Under the pieces are notes generated by a model. The model had not been told where the DNA came from and made no database searches. It saw only the letters and a list, made by a program, of their open reading frames with translations. The translations under genes and the position numbers were made by a program. From Micropterus salmoides (Eukaryota > Chordata > Actinopteri > Centrarchiformes > Centrarchidae): a DNA stretch of 64,000 bases. The stretch lies in the NCBI RefSeq assembly GCF_014851395.1, contig NW_024041150.1:30940305-31004304 (forward strand), read 5' to 3'. Below are positions 1-13,400 of the stretch, piece after piece. Numbering within the stretch: position 1 is the stretch's first letter; every line of letters starts with the position of its first letter.

Positions 1-3000
1 TTGTTCCAGCAATACCCTGTCGGCATATGTTAAAATGTGAAATTACTAATTATTAATTATTGTTGACTTTCAAACACATGTCATGGTCTTCCTCAGCTGT
101 TGGAGTTTCAGTTGAGATAATGATATGACATAATGTGGGTATTGAGCTATCTTCATAACTGAACAAACTCTTATCATCTGAGAAAGACTGAGATGTGTTT
201 GAAATCTAGTAAGGATACCTTAAGTAAAGGTGTTTATGTCAAACTATTTTATTATGGATAGATGTCGAAGTTCAATGAAAAGTTTGGTCCCTCCTGTTTA
301 AAAGGCATTTTATAATACAAAAAATAGAAGCTGAATACAGTGGGCATTGTTATCATGCCATAGCTTATGACCTCAGCACCTTTCAACTATCTTTATACAA
401 CCAAGAATAGTGTTGAACTCCAACAGGGCAGGCCTATAGCAGGCCTGACGCCACTGATATATAGTGTTTGCTGGTCTATACAACTGGCAATGTATTGCTT
501 TGCCTAAAGTCACATTTGTGTGTTTGTGTACGGCTGGGAGCACGCAACAACGTTTGGTGTTGGGTTACTCAGTGCCCCAGTAGGTAACTCAAACCTCCGC
601 ACCCTTAAATAACCACTTGATAATGATTCTGAGCAGATGCCAGCCATGAACCCGAGCCCCGTCACCTTTAGATCAGACAGACGTTGCAGCTGTTGGACAA
701 AGACGGAAAGAAAGGAGAAGAGAAAGAAAATGAAGAAAAAGCACTTTTCTTGTTAGTCAAACTGCAGCAGGAAATATGAAGCACTGTACATATCAATGAC
801 TCCTGCAATATACACATACTGTACTTATTTAGTAAACACACATGCACACCCTCCTTCTCATCCATGTCCCCACCCCTTTCCCCCTCAATGTATGTAGCAC
901 ACTGAACTGCTTTTTAAAAGCCAGACGCACTCTCCATTGCTTTAATAATAAGCGCACTAATTACTAGAATTATTATTGGAATGTAACCTCTTTTCTATTT
1001 CGAGGACAGGAAGTGGTTGCAAAAAAGCGCAACCAGCACAAGCCAGCCGTCATCGCCGCCCGCTCGCTCTTTTCTCCTTCCTTCAGTGTAGAGGAGATTT
1101 GTCGATGACATCACCTGAGTTGCTATCAACCGCCCTTTTCTCTCCTAACTGGATTTGACATGGTTTTCAAATAATTACCTGACATACACTTAGTAATACG
1201 GATTTAAGTGGATTTGACTTGGCAGGCATTTTGAATAGACACCTCAAGTAAAAGCATGGCTTGTGTAATTCTTTATTCTTTTTTTTTATGTGTGTGGGCC
1301 TATCCAGTGTAGATACATTTGTGCCTGAGCTAAAAGGATTAACAAGTCAGAAAACAGCTCAGATAAGCTTACTGGACACCACTGATATTCAACCTTCTTT
1401 ATGTACCTGCACTTTCATATCCAGCTGTTCAACATCACCCTCACTGTACACTTAAGCAGTGACTGAATGTCATACGCCTGTCTGCAAATAGTGCACATAA
1501 TGAATCTGGAAAACAAACAGTTTCTTTGTGTGTTTAGAAGACCGTGATTTTCTCAGTTAGTTCACTTACTATAAGTTTTGTGTTCCTAAGTAAATTTTCA
1601 GCCAACGTTCAAAGTCTTAATTCCATCAAAGAGAGATTTTGTTAGACCCATTGGACCACTATGACCTGCAGTGTAGAGGTCACAGCCAGAGGTGTAAAAA
1701 GTCTATTTTTCCTTGCTTTTTCCTTGCTAGCTTATACTACAGACCAAAGTAAACAAGGAAGAAGCACATAACAAATCTCAACCTGCATATTTAAGGATCC
1801 CTTCAAAAGTTTTTCCTCTAATTCTTTAATGTGTGGGTCTGCCACCCAGCAAAAGACTTTACCCAGCTCCGTTCAAAGTGTCTGTCTGGAGAAATATCAG
1901 ATAATGAAGTGGACATGGTGTAATGACTCTGAAGTAAAAAGATATTTGAATTAATCAGTTCCTACTGAAGCGTGTCCACTGTAACAACGCAACATTGTTA
2001 AACCCACATTCAGTGTGGTCTAGATAACACTGGAATAGTCCGCACAGCCAATAGCGGTCAGCTGGCAGTAAACATGCTAGCAGGTTAGCTTGCTAGGGGA
2101 AGTAGTGCTATCCAGCGGTCCATCAAGTCTCCCAGAAATGTCTGTATTTCTTTTGTTAAACTTTTAAGAAAATAACAGAAAATAACAGAATGTTGACCTT
2201 TGATCGCTGCATATTTAATCATAAATACATAATGGATCGGATTTGAAACCCCATTTTCAAATCTTTGCCTATGTGCATCATGGAAATGGTTTCAAGTAAA
2301 TCTGTATTGTCATGACTTTTGTGCATTTGAAATAGCAATAACAACTTACAGCATATATATGTCCTGCATATATAGAGGGAAGGATTTTGAATTGTCATTG
2401 TGGGACCTCTTCAGCAGCCAGATCTGTGTAATTGAAAACAGAGTCTCTCTCTGGAGGCCGTAAATAGCTACCTGTCAGAATCTAAAGGAGGTTAATGTTG
2501 CTTGGCAACAGACACAACTCAAGAAAGTAACGCCAAGCTGGTCATTTCAATGTGTAATGTGACTTGTGATAAGCCTCGTGGATTTGAGGCTGTGAGATCT
2601 TTCTGGCGGTTAGATAAAGGTGACCTGCAACTGAAAAGGTCACAGGTTTGATCCTCATGGGTGTCGCTGTCTGCGGCCATCTTTCTTATGGCATTGAACA
2701 ACATTGGTGGATTAGTTTAAATGTCAATTTTGCCCACTTCAAAAAGCGGTGTTAAAGGGGAGAAAGGAGTTTGATACAAATTCAGCCTAAAATGGATAGT
2801 CAAAAAAGCCATCAGTTCCCTGTGCTCAGTGATGAGTTTGCATGTAGTCAAATCTTTTAAAACAGAATCTCATAATACTGCCCGTGTATGACTTGTAACC
2901 ACTATTTAGCAGGAAAAGCAGTTTTTCTTTGCAATATCACAACAGCCAATACCTTTACCAATCCAAGTATTGCTCCTCCTAAACAGCTAATTTTAAACTG

Positions 3001-5101
3001 TTAATAAGCCATTCGTGTGGATGCACTTTGCTAACATAGCTACAGTTGTTATGACATGACAGATGCTTCAGCATGTTGTTTAAGGTGTGCAAGATGTTTT
3101 AGGTTAGATTTGTCAAGGCATCATATCACATCTTGATTCATAATTTATAATATCTGATAGTTTTACACATTTAGTTCCCCCTAGTAATATACTGCACCAC
3201 CTTTTAGCATAAAAGGAACACTAGTTTGTCTTTATTTCCATCTTTATTTCTTTCTTTCTTTGTCAATGCTGTGTTTTCGCTTTGCTTTGTTAGCCTGACC
3301 TCATTTCACTTTTCCCCTGAAGCCAACCAAATGAGGGGTTTGGCGGCACAGCATGGTCGCTGTGAATGAGAGGAAAGAAATGGGTGGAATAGAAAGCTTG
3401 TCTCACTGCTTCTATCATGAATGGTTTGTCCAAGATAGCTTAAGTGAAGTCCCCACATCCTCCGTAAAAACCTCTTTGACGTCACGGCAGACAAGAGCTT
3501 GGCAAACAGAGGCCAGGGTTTTTGTACATACCATTTATACACACTACAGTGTCTGTACAGTGTCTCCCCAAATCCATGCCTGCTACCTTAATATTCTCCT
3601 CTGCTTGTATATGTTTATTGACATCCACTTCTTATTATGCTTGACAAAAATATAATGTACTTGATAGTGAAAAGTAATTGGTGCGGTATGCCAACAATGG
3701 ATATTTGGGCACAGCTTTACAGCCTAGAAATGACATCAAAGCCATACTTAAGAGAAGAAAAACATGTATATTTAGATAATCGTTTTCTTGAACATCCCTT
3801 CTGTTATGTTGTCTGTAGTGCTGTAACAGTCAAGCAACCCAGAAGAAGAGTAGATCTAGTTCATTCTGCTGTAATGACCATGCTGCAAAAAGGCAGCATG
3901 GAAAGTCAGGTTTTAGTTTGTGTTTGAGATGATTGTTAAGTTCACACTGTGGCGTAAGGTGTGGGCTTACCCTTCACAGCGTGGCCAATTACTGGCCACT
4001 GTCCTTTCAGGGAGGCATCTGCCAATCAGGAAGCTCTGCAGGGCCCCATCCCACAACCCACCAATCTTCTTATTGCCTCATCACCTCTTCTACCACGATG
4101 ATTGATGCTTTATTTATTGACGGTTTATTAAATTACGTTTCTACAGTTTATGTGGATACCTATGTTGTTGTGAACTCCTTCCGACTTGTTCTGTTGTGTT
4201 TCTGATGTGAAGGCATGTGAAATCCATATTTGTATGTTTTAGGCTACAAGTTCCTTCAGTGTATTTTGGCATTTTCAATCTATGATGTGTTGTTGGACAT
4301 TTAGAAAGGGCGGCTAAGGTGAGAATGCATAAGAACACTCCCTGTACTGTGTTTTCTGCACTAAATAAAAGTTGCTGCATATTGCTTTGAACTCTACTTT
4401 ATACGCTTTTGTCAGGTTTGTCAATTACTTGCATTAAACATCAAAAAAACTGACAGTAATAATGGAGGACTTTTCTTTGTCCATTTCAAATATACATTTT
4501 CATTTGTATAAAACACACACAACCCATTTCTGTAGGTGTATTCCATATGTTAAATAAATCTGAATGTAGAGCTCTCAAATTAATTTCAATTGCTTGTAGA
4601 ATTGTCCTTCTGACCTGGACCCTTCAGGGGATGCTGGTATAGCTTTGAGGGCCCCTGTAGGAGCTGGTTTCAATCTAGTCCCCTCTGGGTGCTGTTCCAG
4701 TTCAAACAGGCACTATAGTGGCTTCTTCATTACAGTGCTGGAATTTAGGAATTTGGAGCACTCAGTTATACACAGGGTAAATAGGACGCTTTGTCTTTTC
4801 ACATCCCCTTGACACACATGAATGCATATACATGTGTCATACCACAGGGGTCAGAAAGGTCTTACATGCTTCACTGGTCCCAGCCAGGAATAGATTTGTA
4901 TACATTTAAGTGAAATAAAAGACATTTTTTACATTACACATATATAAACATAAACATGAAAATGTTTTTTAAGCTTATAAAATTACATTAAAAAATAACA
5001 TTCACAAATGGTAATATAAAAATGACAATAAAGTCATAATATGCAGTGCTATTTATGTAGAGCCCTTCTCCAAACCGAATTATTTCCTATGCGCTTCAAT
5101 C
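1..5101. other. Intergenic, no gene seen
   Basis: I see no conserved protein domain, no splice-flanked coding exon and no RNA gene here. Open frames are short and of skewed composition. The end of the stretch (about 5010-5100) is AT-rich and runs into a SINE remnant. Confidence 0.5.
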
Positions 5102-5390
5102 GGACACAGCAAGAAGGTCGCGGGTTCAAACCCTGGTCGTCCAGGCTTTTCTGTGTGGAGTTTGCATGTTCTCCCCGTGTCAACGTGGGTTTCCTCTGGG
5201 AACCTCCGGTTTCCCACACCATCAAAAACATGTTAGGTTCTTCCATCAGTGCACTGGCCAACACTGATAAAAATCTGGAGTTGGTCCCCAGGCACAGCGG
5301 CAGCCCACTGCTCCCTTGAGGGATGGGTTAAATGCAGAGAATGAATTTCGCAACATGTAGGTGTATGTGACAATAAAGTTTCTTCTTCTG
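5102..5390 (+). mobile_element. tRNA-derived SINE, 5'-truncated
   Basis: The segment carries a B-box-like GGTTCAAACCC (about 5123) followed by the body typical of a very common teleost SINE (gtttgcatgttctccccgtg near 5161). It ends in a short (ctt)n-type tail at 5385-5400. The usual tRNA-like head is missing, so this is a truncated copy. A second copy of the same family lies on the minus strand near 41580. The family assignment comes from recognising the core sequence, not from a search. Confidence 0.7.
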
Positions 5391-5399
5391 CTTCTTCTT

Positions 5400-7189
5400 C
5401 ACTGCTCAAAGTGTTATTGCGCTTAAATGGGGTTTTGTTTAGTAATTATGGACAGTATTAGGGTCCAGTAATCCAGTGACAACCTAGATTTTGCCTAATT
5501 TCAAAAATGACTGTTTAAATTGGAGAAAAAAATGATCCAATACGTGATACTGACATGATATTAACAAATATCCAATGAAATGACATTTGATTAGACGGGA
5601 TCAAAAAACTTAATTCCACACTACGGTCTCAATTCTAGGGCAATACGAAGTTTTGGCAAACAGATAAAACAGCTTATTTTAATGCCAGACATCAGTCTAA
5701 AAGGAAACTCACTTTTTTCGTGTACTTTACCTCATCTCATAAGTCAAGATTCAAGACTGAAGATCAGAAATCTGACGTAAAGACTGTATTAGAAAGACAG
5801 ACATATATGCAGTGCAGTAAGACATTCACAACATATATTCTAAGAAAAAGTGAGTCAGATCAAAAGTGCAGAAAATAAAATGCATTGTGTGCCAAAGCCA
5901 ATTCTTTCCCACTGTCTTTATTTCCTGACTTTTTTTAGTCTTTGCTTCCATGTAAAGTGTATTTTATATCTACAGTATATTTCCCAAAGCTGTATTTGAT
6001 GGAAAGAGTTTGTATTCTGCAAACAATGGGACATGAGAGAGGCCTGACATCATTTTACTAAAGTGTGACAAATACAATTTACCCCAAGTGGTGTTCTGCA
6101 GGGATCTTAAAGGGTGTGTGTTGGATTTATTTTCTATAAATTCCATATTGAATAGCCTACATTTTTCCTTTAGGAAGATCAATTTTCTTTTTTGAAGATC
6201 AGTTTTCCATTTTTTGTCAATTTCCCAATAAAAGACTAATAAACTCATTCCTGGAGTGGTTTTAGATTCACATTTTGGAGAAATAAGCTGATTGTTTTGC
6301 AGAGTGGAAATGCAAACGTGAGTAAAATGAAACTCGGATCAACTTGCTTGATCACCAACATCAGAGGGCTGAAAGAGGAGAGCGTCCAAACAAATGATTT
6401 AGGTGTAGTCCATGTTATCCTAGAGCATTTTGGGTCTTTACACACTGTATGTATTATGTGAAGACATACTGTAAGTGAGATGTTTCAAACACACTGAGCA
6501 AATATTTCTTAAAGTTTGTTTATGTTTGGATATGTTGCTCAGGTAAAAGTTTTTCCAGTATGGACTTGAGCATCTGACTGCCTTCAACCTGAATTGCTCT
6601 TTGATCTTGTATTTCTTCTCCTATCTTAAAAAAAAGAAAAGAAAATCTTGCAGCTAAAAAGAATAACTGTTTACTGCAGTCATATTTTGGGAGTCTATAA
6701 TTTAAGAATGGGATTTCACATGTTTATTGACCCACATGATCTTTAGCCTCAAAACGTCTCATACGATGGTATGAAGACATGCTGCATGCCTTTTGTCTTA
6801 TGCGGCTTTCAATGTCTTTTTTAAAGATGTATGCAGAGAACAATTCAGATTGCACAAGATGAGGAGAGACAAGATCAGATCAGACGGAATCAGATTAGAT
6901 CAGATCACATCTGAAGGGAGAGGAGACGATGTTGCTGTCAATAGCAGCACTGTGCGTGGTTGTTTAAGCTGTTTAAGCAGAATATGGTTTAAAGAATGTC
7001 CTACATTTGCCCGTCTGTTTTTCAGTCTCGATTACATTTAAAAAAAAAAACACACACAAATTGGTCATCGGGGCAACAAAAGCCATGTGATGCTTGAAAA
7101 GGTATTACCTGACACAGGTGTGATACAGATTTTACAGTGAAAGGATTCTGAGATTCACTTGACCCACGAGGGACAGCGTGTGTGCACAC

Positions 7190-7194
<5 letters not shown>
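5400..7194. other. Intergenic, no gene seen
   Basis: Nothing beyond AT-rich single-copy-looking DNA could be recognised. There is a short run of GATCAGATCAGA-like repeats near 6865-6910. Confidence 0.4.

Positions 7195-7263
<69 letters not shown>
7195..7263. repeat. (GA)n microsatellite
   Basis: An almost perfect GA dinucleotide run of about 69 bases, ending in GAGC-interrupted units. The long Arg/Glu and Ser/Leu open frames across it are artefacts of the repeat. Confidence 0.95.
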
Positions 7264-7271
<8 letters not shown>

Positions 7272-8219
7272 CGAGAGCATGCAGCAACAGGCAAGAGCTG
7301 AGAGAACAGAGCAGTTTAAAAATTAAGTGCTGCAGTGTTGGAAGCTTTTCATCAGCTGCATGTGTCTGTGTGGTGAAGCTACAGAGACTGAAAGCACATT
7401 TTTGACGGGGAAGGGAAAAATTGCTTTTCAGTGAGTCATAGGCAAAAAATTATTGTTAATTATAATGAATAATTATTAAATTGTTTCTGAAGCAGTGTAG
7501 AAAAGGTGCTATTTACCACTGGGAAGGTTTGGCCTTCTCATTGTTTTGTTTCACATTTACACAGCTGCATAGCTTCAGTCTTGCAGAGACTGCTGACGTG
7601 TATAGATATCCGTCTTTCCCGGGAAAATCTTCGCCTGCACAAGAGATGATGAAGTTTAACATTTAATAAAGGAGTAGTGTTTGAATAGAAATAAGGCATA
7701 GGGGAAACGTAAAATGCTGCAGTATCGTGTGCAAACAATCAAAGTGATCAGCGCACAGCAAAATCAACCGAAGAAGCAGTCTTGCTGTTGATTTGGTACT
7801 GTTGAATTAGAGGTGAGCTGGAAATTGATGCTCTCATTACCCTGTTCTGACTTCCCCCATCTTCCAGTCATTATCTCTCTTCTCAGACCTTTAAACTCCT
7901 TCCGATGGGTCAACATCTTACAAGCCAACCTAATATTTAATTAGTTTGATACTTAATTAGTTGATACTTTGCAAAACAAAACTTTAGAGTCTACAGCCAC
8001 GCTTGCAGCTCTGTGAGACTGTTCTTTGGATATATTTTAGACAGCAGGCATAATGTTTACCACTTTCGCTATCGCATGTTATGCTTCTATTTGCTAGCCG
8101 GAACTAAACACAATGTAGACTATAACGTAGGATGGTGGAAATAATAAGTCTACTTTTAAGTTATTTGGTCATTAAAGTTCTGTACAAAGGGACAGTTTGA
8201 CTTGATGATGCTGCTGGAT

Positions 8220-8530
8220 GAAAAGTTTAGGAATATTTCAAAATAGACTCGCTGAGAGTTAGATCAGAAGATTGATACCACTAAAGCCGACAGGACGGTT
8301 GCACTCAATGACAAGAAATCCCTTTAGTTTATTTATAAAGATAGATACTCCTGTCATACCTGGACGATAATTACAAAGCTACTGCCAGCAGCTGGTTAGT
8401 TTAGCATATCAAAAAGACTGAAAACATTTTGAAACAGCTAGCCTACCTCTGTCAACCTCTTAAAGCTCACTGATTAACAGGTTATTTCTCGTTCTCGTCC
8501 ACACAAAAACTGAAGCCTAAATACAGCACA
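8220..8530 (+). mobile_element. Abundant teleost interspersed repeat, diverged copy
   Basis: The stretch has the recognisable order 'gagagttagatcagaag', 'ggttagtttagca', 'aaagactg', 'aacagctagcct' and 'ttaaagctcactgattaacag', which is the signature of a very common teleost dispersed element. Related copies in this window are near 28920, 34390, 37640 and 46070. I cannot name the Repbase family from memory with confidence. Confidence 0.55.
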
Positions 8531-8567
8531 TTGTGTTATTTTGTTACTTTTGAACAGAGCAAGACTA

Positions 8568-9562
8568 CCGTATTTTTCGGACTATAAGGCGCACTTAAAA
8601 GCCTTTATGTTTTTCAAAAAACGACAGTGCGCCTTATAATCCGGAGCACCCTATATATGGACTAGTTGTGCTTAATGACCGCGAAGCGATTTTGTGTGGT
8701 ACATGGCGCTCATAGTCATGAGCGTCGCGGAGTAATACATACAGTAGGCCTACTGTGTTTCACCATAATATTACAGTGTGACCCCAAAATGGCACCTGTC
8801 AAGAGACATGCTTACAACGCAGACTTTAAACTCAAGGCTATCACTCACGCAGTAGAACACGGGAATAGAGCAGCAGCGAGGGGATTCAACATTAATGAAT
8901 CAATGGTACGGAAGTGGAGGAAGCAAGAAGATGACCTGCGGCAAGTAAAGAAGACCACACAGAGTTTCCGCGGGAACAACGCGAGATGGCCAATGGATCG
9001 TGGATGCCTTGGCTAAGGTATCAGTCTCAACTGTGGTCCGAGCTTTCACGAAGGCTGGAATCATCACTGAACTGCCAGCTAACAGCAACGACACTGACTC
9101 GGATAATGACGAGAGGGATCCAGGCATGCTGGACGCTGAAGATGAAGAATTTGAGGGGTTTGTGGACGAGGAATGAGCTGAAAAAGTGAGTGTATTGTGT
9201 TGTATTCTACGTGTTATAACTGAACAATTTTGAGAGTTATTGTGATACGCTAACGTTTGATTTAACGTGTGTGTGTGCGTGTGTTGAACACATCCCTGTA
9301 TCTGCATGAATTGGTGACAATAAATTGTCCGTACGTGTGAATGGTTGTTCGTCTCTATGTGCTCTGTGATGAACTGGTGACTTTTTCACGGTGTACCTGC
9401 ACCTGTTTTTTAATAAAGTTTGACTGACTTATCTGACTGTTTTGTTTCGCTTAATGTGCCTTATAGTCCGGTGCGCTTTATATATGAAAAAAGTTCGAAA
9501 ATAGACCATTCATTGACAGTGCGCCTTATAATCCAGTGCGCCCTATAGTGCGGAAAATACGG
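8568..9562 (+). mobile_element. pogo-like DNA transposon, internally deleted
   Basis: A 995-bp element with imperfect terminal inverted repeats (left CCGTATTTTTCGGACTATAA, right end its near reverse complement) flanked by TA dinucleotides at 8566-8567 and 9563-9564, as expected for the Tc1/mariner/pogo group. Inner copies of the 'gtgcgccttata' motif occur near both ends. It contains the first and last parts of a transposase, but the catalytic DDE core is absent, so it cannot mobilise itself. Confidence 0.85.
8789..9177 (+). pseudogene. Truncated pogo-type transposase (DNA-binding domain plus C-terminal tail)
   Basis: From ATG 8789 an open frame gives a helix-turn-helix DNA-binding domain of the kind seen in pogo-like transposases (MAPVKRHAYNADFKLKAI near the start, then an NRAAARGF and WRKQ pattern), and reaches GNNARW near 8990. 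The frame then shifts. The other frame from about 8994 reads the acidic C-terminal end of the same transposase (ending in FVDEE) to a stop at about 9177. The DDE catalytic domain between them is deleted and the two parts are out of frame, so this is a dead copy. A protein consisting only of the DNA-binding domain could still be made from the 5' part. Confidence 0.75.
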
Positions 9563-9789
9563 TAGCTGTTTCCCCATGCTATGCTAATAGCTAATGTCAA
9601 ACACATTTGCTCCGATTTAGAACTCCTTTTAACTTGCACTGGCAAATTCATTTGTCTATTTGGGATATAATGTTGGATAGAAAAATGTTTTTTAGCCACT
9701 GAAGAAGCAAAAAAAATGTGCAATGCACTGATTTACATTCAGCATTAGCTAATTTGGCACTTGGTAGTTGGATCAGTTGTTAATAATAG

Positions 9790-10448
9790 GGGCGAGCCGG
9801 GATGATTGAATCGCGGGACAAATGAAACACACCAATTTTCTCAGAGCCCATACAAGTCTGATATGCCAAATTACCTCAGCACATACAATACACAGTACTT
9901 ACCAGAACCACGAAAAATCCGGTGGATACGTCACACTTTCACGGAGTTATACGGAAGAAACTGTTTTCAATCACGGAAAGTAAATTCACTCAAGCAATCT
10001 TTTTTTTTTTTGTGGCCTGCTTGATACGAAAACCCAGAATGCAATTCGCCATCCAAGCGAAAATCCCTCCCTTTCTTCTCGTGGATTCTAGTATCCCGAT
10101 TGGACACAAAACAATCAATCAGGGTTACTTCCTCTAAGCCTGTGATTGGCTGGTTTTGTGGCACATTGTAACGCTGTGCCCGGTTCAGTGAGCGCAAAGA
10201 CAGAGGGCAGTGCAGAGCAGAGTCTGCGAGCACTCAGGCAGAGTTGAGCTTGCACAAACAAATCGCTCAAATGTATATTTTCTCTTCAAAGTATAACTTG
10301 TGTGCTCACAAAAGTTAAACTGCGCGCACAAATGTCCCTCTGTGCTCTCAGGAATGTGACACACAAATAACGCAGTAGTATTGATAGAACCCACACGTGA
10401 GTTGTTGATAACAACAAATGATTTCTTTCTGTAATGTTATCTTTTAAA
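9790..10448. repeat. Dispersed repeat, family unknown
   Basis: The last 96 bases (10353-10448) recur at 15170-15265 with one visible mismatch, which shows the block is a repeat. The left boundary is a guess from a change in composition (CpG-containing 'ggggcgagccggg' at 9790). No coding potential was seen. Confidence 0.5.
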
Positions 10449-13400
10449 ATGACGTATATCTGAAAAGTGTTTCAATCATCTTGGCTCTCCACTATTGGTG
10501 CTGATGTAATTTACATGTTATGTCACAAATTGACAAAGCATCACTGCTCCAACACTACTGTGGAACAATCAATCAGTCTGCACCAATACTCTGATCTAAC
10601 CATTCAGTGGCAGGGTTAGTTAGGCATTCAGAAAAACACCTTTCAAGTTGCAAACATGGGCACCTGCTCTGCTTTAGTGCCCTTGAGTAATACGCGCAGT
10701 ATCTGCTCCTGAGCTACTGATCTCACTTCCCCTAAATAGTCCAAAGAGAATATCACAACTGGGATTAATATATAATCTCAGTGTTATTAGAAGTGCTAAC
10801 GCAACACAATTACCCCCATTGAGAAATGCCACATGATCAGATCCAGGAGGCATCATTTCAGCTGTGGTTTTGTCCTCCGGTTACCGGGGCACAGCGAGGT
10901 TATCAGTAACATAGAGAGAGAGACACTATCCGCATTGACTATCAGTGCTCACTAGGGCTACTGTATCCCCCGAAGGAGGTGAGAGAACTGATACTCTGTC
11001 TGAGAAACCAGAGAGTAACAGAAGGAAGGCAGAAGATGACACAGAAGAGGTGAGCTGCAGAGGGGAGAGGACGTAAGAAGCAACATGCTGAGATGTGAGA
11101 AAACTATTTGGACGCCAAGCTTACTGGTTTTTCTTGTACATTCAAGAGATGCAGAAGAGAAAGACCAGGGCAACCTAAAGCTGCATTTTAAGACCTGTGT
11201 TTATTTGCAGGCAGGGCTCTTTCGGAGTTCTTAAAATTATAACATGAAAGAGAGAGATGAAAGGTGCAGCATGAGGGAGTTTAGAGTAAGAGGTGTGTGG
11301 GAAAGAAAGGGGGGGCAGGAAAAACACAGTGCAGTGTAGCTTCCAGCAGTGATTCAGGTTGCAGGGAATGAGAGAGAACACAGGAAGCAATGGAGAGAAT
11401 AAGAGACAAAGACAGCAACGGGGAAGGGTATAGCTTCTATTTATAAACCTGAACCTTTGGATTGGGTTATGGAAAATAAAACAGAGAGAGAAAGAACAAA
11501 GGGGAATAAAAAAGAAAAGAAAGACGAAAAAAGATGGATGGATACAAAGAAGAGATGGAGCTACCAGTGGACAGAGAGAGACGAGAGGAAAAGAAAGGGG
11601 GAGAAAAAAGGGGGGAGGAGGAATACATTTACCTTGACTGACACTGCGACAGGGAGAGAAAGCAGAATCCCCCACTCCAAGAAATTGTAGCTCCATAACA
11701 TCATGCGACACAATCTCTGCAGTGGGTTTGCTGTAGGGCTGCACTGAATATTATAGCATGCACACACAAATGCATGCCCACATGCACACAGTCTGCAATA
11801 ATCACAGGATAACGCAAGGATATGGTTATAATTGTGCAAAAATAGTGATGTAAAGTTCTGTCTTTTGGGACAAGTTTTAAAATATACTAAAACAACATTT
11901 TAAGTGAAGGAAAATTCTGCTTTCAACTGTATTTTTTCAACTATCTGGTGTAATAAGGCTTCGCAAAACAAGCACAGACAGTTTCTCAGTACAAAGTGAG
12001 GAATACGAGGACATACAACAATAAATAATACGCAACAGATAAATAGAGATGAGGAGACATTTGCAGGAAGTTAAAAAGGAACAATAACATTTAGAAACCT
12101 AGACATGTGGCCATTTTTAGAACAGGACACCCTCTTGAATGTCTCATTGACATCCATGCTGTCAATATGCTGCAGTGCAAAGAAATCAATCTTTTTGAAA
12201 GCTCTGTGGGTGGTTGATTTGAGGGTCATGATGAAAAGTTGGAAAGCAGAAATAGAAGAATATTCTGTAAAATTACATTAACTGAATTGTGCAATTTAAT
12301 TTTGTTTTGTAATTCTTAAGTATTTGGTCAATATTGATTCCACAGTGTTTGGCCAGTGTGGCACCACTGATTTATTTTGGATGTATATGTGAATAACATG
12401 AGAATTTTCTCTGTTGTGCTCATACGTTGCCACTGGCGACAGCATCAGCTACTGTATAGGGTAAAAATGCAACATGAATGTAAAGTGTCTGTCGGCAGAA
12501 GCTGGTGCTTCCTCAGTGCCAGCTCGAGGCCGCCCACTAGTGGTGAAGATAAATGAATGCAGCTTTTAACACATATAATGCTACATTATACATAAACTAT
12601 ATAAAATATTTAATGGGGAATACAAATGAATTATTCTGTGTTGTAATGCAGTCCATTGAATACAGATTCATTAAATTTAATGAACTTATCAACTTACACT
12701 GATGATAAGAATGCAAGCAATAATACAAATAGATGTACTCTCAAACTTTGTATTATGATTGATATATTCGCTCTTGCTCCTCCTCCGGTGGGCTATTATG
12801 GCAAGACCTGCCTCCACACTTGTACATCATCAATATTAAAAACAATAGTTTAATTACCTCACAATAATTCTATATGAAAATAATGACTTAAAAGGCCCAT
12901 TGCATTCATGAGTCTAGTCTTTTACTTTATCAGTCCTGAGTGCAGGTGTTAGCAACATTATGTTAAAATCTATAAAGACCCCATTGTCCCTCGGTCAGAT
13001 GTGCAGCCTTCGCCTCTGCTATAGCCTGCTTGCAACACTGTTTGACAAGCCGGGTGTTTATTTCACTATGAATTTATTTTGATAGAAAAAAAAAAGTGCA
13101 TCATACCATTAAGACGACGTGAAAAACAATTTTAAGGGTTTACAAGACACCAACCCCTCACTTATCAACACTGACAAAATGAGTGTCTGAATTCTGGAGA
13201 AAGTAAATTCAGACTGCTACAGACAGCACAGAACAACTCCTAATTACCAGCTGTGCACACCTGCCTCAACCCGTGCACACCTGAAAGTAATCTACCTTAA
13301 TTAATTCCTCGCTCTCTAATCCTGAAAGTCTCATTTACACAAAGAAATGCTCCCAAATAACCATTTACGATCCACACCATTCTTTCTGACTCAACATTCA

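Noticed and set aside
7022..7405. Long Arg/Glu and Ser/Leu open frames on both strands
   Set aside because: They are produced by the (GA)n microsatellite.
11175..11744. 189-residue frame rich in Phe, Pro and Leu on the minus strand, with hydrophobic stretches
   Set aside because: It lies in a purine-rich low-complexity tract, has no recognisable domain and no splice or promoter context.
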